The notes under the pieces were generated by a model. The model worked only from the letters and a program-made list of their open reading frames with translations, was not told the origin of the DNA and did not search any database. DNA of 7,834 nucleotides from Natronohydrobacter sp. (GTDB lineage Bacteria > Pseudomonadota > Alphaproteobacteria > Rhodobacterales > Rhodobacteraceae): the NCBI GenBank assembly GCA_007117255.1, contig SKGU01000126.1, forward strand, positions 1 to 7,834. The letters are read 5' to 3'. Numbering within the stretch: position 1 is the stretch's first letter; each line of letters starts with the position of its first letter. A program made the translations under genes and the position numbers. This document shows positions 1 through 5,774 of this stretch, piece after piece.

Positions 1-512
1 ATCTGGAACCGGGCTTGGAGGAAACGGCGTTCTACGACCCGTCAAACTTCACCTATCCGTCGGGCGCTTACGGCTGCGAGATCGAGTTGGACCCGGAAAC
101 CGGCAAGATCGACATCCTGCGTTTCATCGCGGCAGATGATTTCGGCAATATCGTAAATCCGATGATTGTTGAGGGTCAGGTGCATGGCGGGCTTGCGCAA
201 GGGATCGGGCAGGCACTTCTGGAAAACTGCGTCTATGACGATCAGGGTCAGCTTTTGTCCGGCAGCTTCATGGATTACGCCATGCCGCGCGCGGATGATG
301 TGCGGGGCTTCACGGTTGATCATAGCTGCATCACACCCTGCACGCACAACCCGTTGGGCGTGAAAGGCTGCGGCGAGGCGGGCGCGATCGGCTCGCCGCC
401 TGCGGTGGTCAATGCGGCCATTGATGCGCTGCACCGCGCGGGCCACACCCATGTCACCCATATCGACATGCCCCTGACGCCCTCGCGCGTCTGGGCAGCG
501 ATGAATAGCTGA
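1..512 (+). CDS. Molybdopterin-binding large subunit of a xanthine/CO dehydrogenase-family hydroxylase, C-terminal part
   Basis: This is the last ~170 residues of the molybdenum-cofactor subunit. The frame is open from base 3, so the true start lies upstream of the window; the TTG at 15 is an internal Leu codon. Visible family features are the YDPSNFTYPSG segment, the cofactor-binding stretch EGQVHGGLAQGIGQAL, and near the C-terminus GVKGCGEAGAIGSPPAVVNAA. The Glu of GCGEAG (codon 375-377) matches the conserved active-site base of the xanthine oxidase family (family knowledge). The sequence is closest in style to CoxL-like 'form II CO dehydrogenase' large subunits. The active-site loop that separates true CO dehydrogenases from other hydroxylases is not in the window, so the substrate cannot be named. 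The stop is 14 bp before the FAD subunit, with a GGGAGGAG ribosome binding site between them, so the two are co-transcribed. The small 2Fe-2S subunit is presumably upstream. Confidence 0.93.
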   Translation, partial: LEPGLEETAFYDPSNFTYPSGAYGCEIELDPETGKIDILRFIAADDFGNIVNPMIVEGQVHGGLAQGIGQALLENCVYDDQGQLLSGSFMDYAMPRADDVRGFTVDHSCITPCTHNPLGVKGCGEAGAIGSPPAVVNAAIDALHRAGHTHVTHIDMPLTPSRVWAAMNS

Positions 513-526
513 GGGAGGAGCAAACC

Positions 527-1315
527 ATGCATAACTTCGAGTTCGTGAAACCCGTCAGCGTTGCCGAAGCCGTAGCCGCATTGGCGAATGGCGAGGCGCA
601 GCCGCTGTCGGGCGGCCAAACCCTGATCCCGTCAATGAAAGCGCGCCTTAACGCGCCCGAAGTGCTGGTCAGCCTGACCGGGATTGCGGAAATGCAGGGC
701 GTCAGCCGCGATGGTGGATCGTTGGTTGTGGGGGCGGCGACGACCCATGCCACGGTCGCCCGCGATGCCGCCAGCCATTTCCCCGGACTTGCCGCGCTCG
801 CAGGTCAGATCGGGGATCCGGCAGTGCGCAACCGGGGCACATTGGGCGGCAGTGTCGCCAATAATGACCCCTCTGCCTGCTATCCGGCAGCGGTGTTGGG
901 CACTGGCGCGACCATCGTGACCAATACGCGCGAAATCGCGGCGGATGACTATTTTCAGGGCATGTTCACGACGGCTCTGGAAGAAGGCGAGATCATCACG
1001 GCGATCCGCTTTCCGATACCGGAAAAATCTGCCTATGCGAAGTTCCTGCAACCTGCGTCACGATTTGCACTGACGGGCGTGTTTGTGGCGAAGTATGCCT
1101 CTGGCGTGCGCGTGGCGGTGACAGGCGCATCAGAGGGCGGGGTGTTCCGCTGGGCGGAGGCTGAGGCGGCGCTGTCGTCCAGTTTCGATGCCGAGGCCAT
1201 TGCAGGGTTAAGTTGTTCGCCCGATGAGATGATCGCGGATTTGCATGGCACGCCGGAATATCGCGCGCATCTGGTTCGTGTGATGACCCAGCGGGCGGTG
1301 CGCGCGGCCAGTTGA
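527..1315 (+). CDS. FAD-binding medium subunit of a CO dehydrogenase/xanthine dehydrogenase-family hydroxylase (CoxM-like)
   Basis: This 262-residue protein carries the FAD_binding_5 and CO_deh_flav_C type domains. It passes electrons between the iron-sulfur subunit and an acceptor in the molybdenum hydroxylase complex, probably in the cytoplasm. The first FAD motif is SGGQTLIPSMKARL (28-41). The second is RNRGTLGGSVANNDPSACYP (101-120), corresponding to the T-x-G-G-x-x-A-x-x-D-P pattern. The C-terminal part has KFLQPASRFAL (172-182) and a typical ending around HGTPEYRAHLV (240-250). Length fits the family (about 260-290 aa). The ATG at 527 is preceded by GGGAGGAG (513-520) at 6 bp spacing. 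It follows the large subunit directly and is the last gene of the operon, since a strong terminator begins 24 bp after the stop. The family is certain; the substrate of the complex is not. Confidence 0.94.
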   Translation: MHNFEFVKPVSVAEAVAALANGEAQPLSGGQTLIPSMKARLNAPEVLVSLTGIAEMQGVSRDGGSLVVGAATTHATVARDAASHFPGLAALAGQIGDPAVRNRGTLGGSVANNDPSACYPAAVLGTGATIVTNTREIAADDYFQGMFTTALEEGEIITAIRFPIPEKSAYAKFLQPASRFALTGVFVAKYASGVRVAVTGASEGGVFRWAEAEAALSSSFDAEAIAGLSCSPDEMIADLHGTPEYRAHLVRVMTQRAVRAAS

Positions 1316-1338
1316 TTGCGGCGATCTGTGCGAAAATG

Positions 1339-1370
1339 AAAGAGGGCCCGCGCGGCCCTCTTTTGCTTTT
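1339..1370 (+). terminator. Rho-independent terminator of the molybdenum hydroxylase operon
   Basis: A perfect 10-bp stem, AAAGAGGGCC (1339-1348) with GGCCCTCTTT (1354-1363), closes a 5-nt CGCGC loop and runs into TTTTGCTTTT (1361-1370). The very stable G+C-rich stem and T-rich tail lie 24 bp after the FAD-subunit stop. The A-rich left arm means it could also act weakly on the opposite strand. Confidence 0.9.
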
Positions 1371-1375
1371 CCGGC

Positions 1376-1403
1376 TTGGAATTGGCGCATGGATGCTTAG
1401 CTT
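1376..1403 (+). promoter_or_regulatory. Putative sigma-70-type promoter for the glutathione S-transferase gene
   Basis: TTGGAA (1376-1381) could be a -35 box and TAGCTT (1398-1403) a -10 box, with a 16-bp spacer. This would put transcription initiation near 1410 and leave a short leader of about 23 nt before the start codon. A promoter is expected here because a strong terminator ends at 1370. The same -10 hexamer occurs in the proposed metY promoter. The match is by eye only. Confidence 0.35.
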
Positions 1404-1422
1404 GTGCAGCAATCAACCTGAC

Positions 1423-1428
1423 AGGAGG
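1423..1428 (+). promoter_or_regulatory. Ribosome binding site fixing the start of the glutathione S-transferase
   Basis: AGGAGG lies 4 bp before the ATG at 1433. It supports that start over the in-frame TTG at 1376, which would add 19 residues not expected at the N-terminus of a thioredoxin-fold GST and would overlap the proposed promoter. Confidence 0.75.
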
Positions 1429-1432
1429 CTCC

Positions 1433-2134
1433 ATGAGCATCGACCTTCACTACTGGCCCACACCGAATGGCTGGAAAATCTCCATCGCGCTGGAAGAAAT
1501 GGGCCTGCCCTACAAGGTGCATTTCGTGAATATTGGCGCGGGCGATCAGTTCAAACCTGAATTTCTGAAGATCGCGCCGAATAACCGAATGCCCGCGATT
1601 GTCGATCCTGACGGGCCGGATGGGGCGCCGATCTCGATATTCGAATCCGGTGCGATCCTGCAATATCTGGCGCGCAAGACCGGGCAATTTGGCGGCCCGA
1701 CCGAACGTGACCGCGTGGCGGTTGATCAATGGCTGATGTGGCAGATGGGCGGTCTTGGACCGATGGCGGGGCAGGCGCATCATTTCCTGAAATACGCGCC
1801 CTCAATGGAGCCACCGAATGATCTGCCCTATGCCAAGGATCGCTACCGTAACGAGACTGCGCGGCTCCTTGGCGTGCTGAACAAGCAACTGGCCGATAAT
1901 GAATATGTCGCCGGGAATTTTTATTCTATCGCTGATATGGCGATCTGGCCCTGGGCGACGCTGTGGGAAGGGCAGGAACAGACGCTTGACGACAAGCCCC
2001 ATCTGGCGCGCTGGCTTGATCTGGTGGGCGCGCGTGCCGCGGTACAGAAAGGCAAAGCGCTGGGGGCCGATAAACGCTCGGATGTGCAAAAGGACCGTGA
2101 AGCGCAGAAAAACCTGTTCGGCAAACGCGACTGA
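1433..2134 (+). CDS. yfcG: YfcG-like glutathione S-transferase / disulfide-bond reductase
   Basis: A 233-residue cytosolic protein with an N-terminal thioredoxin-fold GST domain (about 1-87) and a C-terminal all-helical domain (about 93-215). It strongly resembles E. coli YfcG and the Ure2p-like (Nu class) GSTs, which bind glutathione and reduce small disulfides rather than mainly conjugating electrophiles. Visible signs are PTPNGWKISIALEE (9-22) with Thr10 and Asn12 at the positions used by YfcG in place of a catalytic Tyr/Ser/Cys. Others are FLKIAPNNRMPAIVD (44-58), the glutathione gamma-glutamyl site FESGAI (70-75), WQMGGLGPM (103-111) and the C-domain SIADMAIWPW motif (165-174). The start is set by AGGAGG at 1423. 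It stands alone between two terminators, so it is probably a single-gene unit. Reading from the cofactor operon looks blocked, so a functional link to that operon is not supported. Confidence 0.92.
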   Translation: MSIDLHYWPTPNGWKISIALEEMGLPYKVHFVNIGAGDQFKPEFLKIAPNNRMPAIVDPDGPDGAPISIFESGAILQYLARKTGQFGGPTERDRVAVDQWLMWQMGGLGPMAGQAHHFLKYAPSMEPPNDLPYAKDRYRNETARLLGVLNKQLADNEYVAGNFYSIADMAIWPWATLWEGQEQTLDDKPHLARWLDLVGARAAVQKGKALGADKRSDVQKDREAQKNLFGKRD

Positions 2135-2141
2135 CGCGCTG

Positions 2142-2161
2142 GGGCAGCCTTCAGGCTGCCC
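2142..2161 (+). terminator. Hairpin between convergent GST and yciB genes
   Basis: GGGCAGCC (2142-2149), loop TTCA, GGCTGCCC (2154-2161) form a perfect 8-bp stem between the GST stop and the yciB stop, which directly abuts it. On the plus strand it is followed by TTACTCTTT, a modest T-rich tail. On the minus strand no T run follows. It is probably the terminator of the GST gene and may also stall or protect the yciB transcript. Confidence 0.65.
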
Positions 2162-2761
2162 TTACTCTTTGGGTGCAGAACTGTACCGCTCGAACAGTTT
2201 TCCCTGCAACATGAAGAATGCAAACAGGGCCAGCGGCAGCGCAAAGGTGCGGAAATTCACCCAGGCATCGGTCGACATGGTGCGCCAGACCAGTTCATTT
2301 GCAAGGGCCATCGCGGCAAACATCAGCGCCAGACGTTTTGTCAGCAGCATCCAGCCGTCATGCGTGAGTGGAAGCGCGCCTTCCATCACCAGCTCTAGCC
2401 AGCTTTGACCGCGCGCAAGCCCGATGAACAAAAGCGCAGCAAATATGGAATAGACTGCAGTGGGCTTCATCTTGAAGAAGCGCTCGTCATTAAGCCACAC
2501 AGTCAGCCCGCCAAACACGACCACCATGACCAGTGTGACCAGTTGCAGCTTGCTCAACCGCCCCGACAGTTTCCAAAGCGCAAAAGTGGCGATGGCCATC
2601 AAGGGAATGAATGCTGCAGTCAGTAGGATGAAGGCGTCATATTCGGTGCCACCAATGACATAGCTTTGTCCACGCGTGGTGATATAGCCCATGAAGAACA
2701 GAAACACCGGTCCCAGCTCAAGCCCGATCTTCACAGCAGGTGAAACCTGTTTTTCTGACAT
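2162..2761 (-). CDS. yciB: YciB family inner-membrane protein (septation protein A/IspZ)
   Basis: A 199-residue polytopic inner-membrane protein of the YciB/IspZ family. Members affect cell envelope synthesis and septation; the molecular activity is not established. Hydrophobic segments lie roughly at 10-28, 42-63, 72-90, 101-117, 143-160 and 172-188. Family landmarks are ELGPVFLFFMGY near the N-terminus, the loop NDERFFKMKPT (91-101), and the C-terminal pattern in which ANELVWR (154-160) is followed by STDAWVNFRTF (163-173). It is somewhat longer than E. coli YciB (about 180 aa), through longer ends. The ATG has a GAGGG ribosome binding site. It starts 38 bp after the stop of the large PilM/PilP-like gene on the same strand with no terminator between them, so it is probably translated from the same mRNA. 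Confidence 0.92.
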   Translation of the reverse strand: MSEKQVSPAVKIGLELGPVFLFFMGYITTRGQSYVIGGTEYDAFILLTAAFIPLMAIATFALWKLSGRLSKLQLVTLVMVVVFGGLTVWLNDERFFKMKPTAVYSIFAALLFIGLARGQSWLELVMEGALPLTHDGWMLLTKRLALMFAAMALANELVWRTMSTDAWVNFRTFALPLALFAFFMLQGKLFERYSSAPKE

Positions 2762-2799
2762 GATGCCCTCGGTTGGTTGTCTGGAACGCTTATCGCGGC

Positions 2800-5622
2800 T
2801 CAGGATGCGATGCGCAACACCACATCGCGGCCCCGGCGGTTATAGCGCAGTTCATTCTCACCTATTGCTGTGACCTGACCGCCATCCAGCGATTCACCTA
2901 CCCGAACCGCGACCACGCGCCCATTCGACAACCGCACCAAGGCTCGGCGGCTGGATGACGTGCCCATGACGCCAATCAGATTGATCTGGCGAAGGTTGAT
3001 AGCCCGCGCTTGCGTCGCTTCGCGCGCAACAGACGCAGAGGCAGGTATGGGCGGCGCTGGTTGAACAGCGGCGCGCGCTGTCTGGATCGCGGCTTCAGGC
3101 GCGGCAGTACTTGCAGGGGCCTGCGCTTGAGTGCGGGCTTGCGCGGCGCGGAGCGTGCGCTGAACGACCGCTGAAAACTGCCCCGGACGCGCGCCCGGAC
3201 GCAGTGAGGCCGCGACAGCAAGGTCAGACGCATCCAACTCAGGCGCTGCGGCGGCGGTTGCGACCGCTTCGGCCAATGTGTCAGGACGCGTCGCGGGGCG
3301 CAAGGCAGTCAGCGCAACGCCGCCCGGAGGCGGCGTGTTCAGCCCGGCCTGATCGGCGCTTGCATTGTCTTCAGGCTGGTCAGGCGTGGTCTCGCCCTCT
3401 GGGTCTGGAGATGACGCAGGTTCCGGCGCGGGTTCCGTTTCCGGCAGGTCCGGTGCCAGCCCGGCAGGACGTTCGGGTGGGGTCACTGCCGGGCTGCCCT
3501 CGGTCACATTGATGACCAGCGAAGATTCGTCTACCGGCGCAGGAGGTGAGTCCGGCACCACCGCAGTTTCCGGCTCTGGTTGCGGCACAGGGTCCGGGTC
3601 CGGCACTGCTGCGGCTTCAAGCTCTGGCGCCAATCCTTCAGGGCGCACGGGTGGTGTGACTGGTGGGGTGCCTTCGGTCACAGCGATTTCCAGCGCCTCT
3701 TCACCCGCGGGCAAGCCAGTTTCTGGCTGCACGGCCGTATCGTCGGGGGCCAGATCACCGGGTTCCGCCGGGATAGCATCTTCTGCCGAGAGCGCTGCCG
3801 TGGCTAGGTCTTCACGCAAGGGCGGCAGCGGCTCAGTGCCGAACGGGGCAGGTGCGCTGGGGGCTTCGGGCAGGGGAACAGTTTCTTGCGGTGGCAACAA
3901 TGATGACGACCGAAGTCCGGCGATACGACCCGCGTTCACGTCATTGCCAGAAAGGGGTGGCGATGGGTCTGTCGCGGCTTGCGCATCTTGCGCCAGTTCT
4001 GGTCCTGTTGCGTCGATTGGCAATTGTTGCGCTGCGTCTTCAAGGCCAAGTGCTGCCTCGATCTCGTCTTGCAACGGCGCGTCGTCAAGCGGTGCGGTCA
4101 ATTCTGGGTCTAACGGCGCAGGCTCAATTACCGGATTAAGGTCTTCGGCCAATTCAGGCGCAGGCTCTGGGCCTGTCACCGTCATGTAGAACACCCAGAT
4201 TGCGACGGCCAGCAACAGCATGCCCACGCCGGCAAGTACCAGCAAGGCGCGCCGCGCAGGGTTTGCTTCTGGTTCGTCGCGGTTGCGCGCACCGAAGATC
4301 GTCATGCGCTCGACTTCGGTTTGGCTGCCGTCTGATCCCGCGCGCGCACTCAATGTGTCGAGCGGGTCTTTACGCCTTGGCAACATCTCTTTGACGGGCC
4401 GCGTGGGGGCGGGCTTGTTCTTGCCAGTGGCCGGCGCCGCGCGGCCTGATGACTTGGGCCGTCCGGTGGCTGGCGCCTTGGCAGGCAAGTCGGGTTTCGC
4501 TTCCGCCACTGCTGGCTTGGGTGCAGTGTCAGACGGTGCAGCTTTTTCTGACACAGATGGCTTTGGGCCACCAAGTGATTTGCCGAGAGAGCCGAAAGCC
4601 AGCTTTGAGAGGCCTTGACCAGAGGTTAATCTGGTGCGCAGCGAGCCAAGCAGATCTTTTCCTGACCTTGTTGGTGCCTTGGCGCCCGGTGTCTTGGCGG
4701 GGGCGGTGTCGCGTGTCGTGACCGCAGCGCGACGAGAGCGGAAAGCCACCGCCGCCCCATCTGTTGCGTCAGAATCCGGCTTTGGTGCCGCAATTGCTGG
4801 TGCCTTGATACCGGACAGCGCGGTTTCTGGTTGGGGTTCTGCAGCTTTCGCTTTTGCGGGTTCTGCTTTTGCGGCGGGGGCATTTGGCTTCGGGGCTTCG
4901 GCGCTCGCCTTCTGCGCCTGATCGCGCTTCTCTGGCTTGGTTTTCGTGTCGCTGGCTGCGGCAGTTTTTGACGGCGCGTTGTCAGACACAGTGTCCGCTG
5001 CAGGCGCGGCTTCGACTGTCTGGGATGGCTTCGGCGTCGGGGTTTGCTCTACCAGTTCAGGGTCCGGCAGCGTGGCAATTCCGGTTTCGCGCAAGATATC
5101 GCGGTCACGCTCCAGAAGGGTGGGATCGCCCAATATCGCACGGGCGTTGCGGGTCGTGCCGAAAAACGGTTCTTGCGTAAATCGACCGGATTCGGCTGCA
5201 CCGACCACGCTGACCGGGTTCAGGCCGTAGAGGTTGGCGAAATCTTCTGCCTCGATCACAGTTTCGCGGGCGACAACAGCCACATGCGCAGTGCCGCCGC
5301 TGACCGTCCAGTCAAAATCCAGTTCTTCGACAGGATACGGCGTGCGTCCGGCAAGCTGCGCGCGGATTTCATGCGCCTGCATGTCCGGGTTCTTGGCAGT
5401 GACATCGACGTCACAAAATAGGATCTGATCATCCGGTACGACGAGTTTGGTCTGAACACCCTCTGGCGCAAGTGATGCCGCGATCTTGGCCAGGTCACGC
5501 ATCTGGGCGTCCATTTGCTGCGACTCTGGCGACACCGCGCCAACGCGCAACCAACCAGATGCGCCGCGTTGCCACAGCGTGATACCGTCTTTAGTAAGAC
5601 CCAGTGCGAAATTTGGTTTCAT
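2800..5622 (-). CDS. Large single-pass membrane protein: PilM/GspL-like N-terminus, Pro-rich linkers, PilP/GspC-like C-terminus
   Basis: A 940-residue protein of unproven function. Residues 1-145 look like the first part of a PilM/GspL actin-like fold: KLVVPDDQILFCDVDV (59-74), then HEIRAQLAGRTPYPVEELDF (84-103), then HVAVVARETVIEAEDFANLYG (113-133, in pieces). The rest of the PilM fold is absent. Residues ~190-455 are an Ala/Pro/Lys-rich low-complexity linker. One hydrophobic helix spans ~459-482, preceded by Arg-rich and followed by Glu-rich sequence, which predicts the N-terminus inside and the C-terminus in the periplasm. Residues ~484-870 are a Pro/Glu/Asp-rich linker with internal repeats. 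Residues ~877-938 (INLIGVMGTSSSRRALVRL, then GRVVAVRVGESLDGGQVTAI) look like the PilP/GspC homology-region domain. The start has AAGGG upstream. yciB follows in a likely operon. Low-complexity regions may draw a false IF-2 or TonB annotation. The domain calls are by eye and moderately sure; the membrane topology is surer. Confidence 0.75.
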   Translation of the reverse strand: MKPNFALGLTKDGITLWQRGASGWLRVGAVSPESQQMDAQMRDLAKIAASLAPEGVQTKLVVPDDQILFCDVDVTAKNPDMQAHEIRAQLAGRTPYPVEELDFDWTVSGGTAHVAVVARETVIEAEDFANLYGLNPVSVVGAAESGRFTQEPFFGTTRNARAILGDPTLLERDRDILRETGIATLPDPELVEQTPTPKPSQTVEAAPAADTVSDNAPSKTAAASDTKTKPEKRDQAQKASAEAPKPNAPAAKAEPAKAKAAEPQPETALSGIKAPAIAAPKPDSDATDGAAVAFRSRRAAVTTRDTAPAKTPGAKAPTRSGKDLLGSLRTRLTSGQGLSKLAFGSLGKSLGGPKPSVSEKAAPSDTAPKPAVAEAKPDLPAKAPATGRPKSSGRAAPATGKNKPAPTRPVKEMLPRRKDPLDTLSARAGSDGSQTEVERMTIFGARNRDEPEANPARRALLVLAGVGMLLLAVAIWVFYMTVTGPEPAPELAEDLNPVIEPAPLDPELTAPLDDAPLQDEIEAALGLEDAAQQLPIDATGPELAQDAQAATDPSPPLSGNDVNAGRIAGLRSSSLLPPQETVPLPEAPSAPAPFGTEPLPPLREDLATAALSAEDAIPAEPGDLAPDDTAVQPETGLPAGEEALEIAVTEGTPPVTPPVRPEGLAPELEAAAVPDPDPVPQPEPETAVVPDSPPAPVDESSLVINVTEGSPAVTPPERPAGLAPDLPETEPAPEPASSPDPEGETTPDQPEDNASADQAGLNTPPPGGVALTALRPATRPDTLAEAVATAAAAPELDASDLAVAASLRPGARPGQFSAVVQRTLRAAQARTQAQAPASTAAPEAAIQTARAAVQPAPPIPASASVAREATQARAINLRQINLIGVMGTSSSRRALVRLSNGRVVAVRVGESLDGGQVTAIGENELRYNRRGRDVVLRIAS
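3445..3513 (-). repeat. Second copy of an internal protein repeat in the periplasmic linker
   Basis: Encodes residues 704-726 of the 940-residue protein: INVTEGSPAVTPPE then RPAGLAPDL. It matches the copy at 3619-3687, 58 residues earlier, at VTEG-x-P-x-VTPP-x-RP-x-GLAP-x-L. The DNA copies differ at many third positions, so this is an old duplication or one kept at protein level. Confidence 0.8.
3619..3687 (-). repeat. First copy of an internal protein repeat in the periplasmic linker
   Basis: Encodes residues 646-668 of the 940-residue protein: IAVTEGTPPVTPPV then RPEGLAPEL. It is the partner of the copy at 3445-3513. Both copies are followed by Pro/Glu-rich spacers, suggesting a repeated unit of about 58 residues. 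Confidence 0.8.
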
Positions 5623-5644
5623 ACCGTGCCCTTAGCACATGAGG

Positions 5645-5656
5645 CCGAAGCTTCGG
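5645..5656. promoter_or_regulatory. Perfect 12-bp palindrome upstream of the large PilM/PilP-like gene
   Basis: CCGAAGCTTCGG is a perfect gapless inverted repeat lying 23 bp before the start codon of the 940-residue gene. It is in the only stretch (5623-5678) left for that gene's promoter after the metY terminators. It could be an operator or a small leader hairpin. No convincing -35/-10 pair was found next to it. Confidence 0.3.
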
Positions 5657-5678
5657 GAGTCACAAAACCCTCATCTTC

Positions 5679-5702
5679 AAAAAACGGGGCGAAAAATCGC
5701 CC
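5679..5702 (-). terminator. Second intrinsic terminator downstream of metY
   Basis: On the minus strand GGGCGA, loop TTTT, TCGCCC (stem arms 5697-5702 and 5687-5692) is followed by CG and six T residues (5679-5684). It is a compact, well-formed hairpin with a T-run, in tandem after the first terminator at 5711-5758. Confidence 0.7.
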
Positions 5703-5710
5703 ATCGAAAT

Positions 5711-5758
5711 GAAAAACGACTTCCCCGCATGCCGCGGTCTGTGCTGCGCGCGGGGAAG
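5711..5758 (-). terminator. First intrinsic terminator downstream of metY
   Basis: On the minus strand CTTCCCCGC (5750-5758) pairs with GCGGGGAAG (5720-5728) across a 21-nt loop that can itself fold. TCGTTTTTC follows. It lies 16 bp past the metY stop. Confidence 0.75.
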
Positions 5759-5774
5759 CCTGATGTCTTGAGCG

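Noticed and set aside
42..461. Minus-strand open frame opposite the molybdopterin-binding subunit
   Set aside because: The plus-strand frame is clearly the hydroxylase large subunit; the antisense frame is Arg/His-rich and unlike any family.
1..1315. Calling the hydroxylase a true CO dehydrogenase (coxL/coxM)
   Set aside because: The diagnostic active-site loop of the large subunit is upstream of the window; many CoxL-like form II enzymes act on other substrates.
3365..4189. A long plus-strand open frame rich in Ser and Gly opposite the large minus-strand gene
   Set aside because: It is the antisense shadow of a Pro/Ala/Glu-rich G+C-rich coding region; it has no recognisable domain or plausible RBS, while the minus-strand frame has domains and a good start.
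4160..5060. Large gene as translation initiation factor IF-2 or a TonB protein because of its Ala/Pro/Lys-rich part
   Set aside because: There is no GTPase domain, and the C-terminal domain looks like PilP/GspC rather than TonB; the resemblance is only low-complexity composition.
5630..5640. TGTGCTAAG before the large gene, also found before the 89-residue gene, as a shared -10 element
   Set aside because: Before the large gene it ends only about 8 bp from the start codon and overlaps the RBS, with no -35 at the right spacing; a shared 9-mer in this window can easily be chance.
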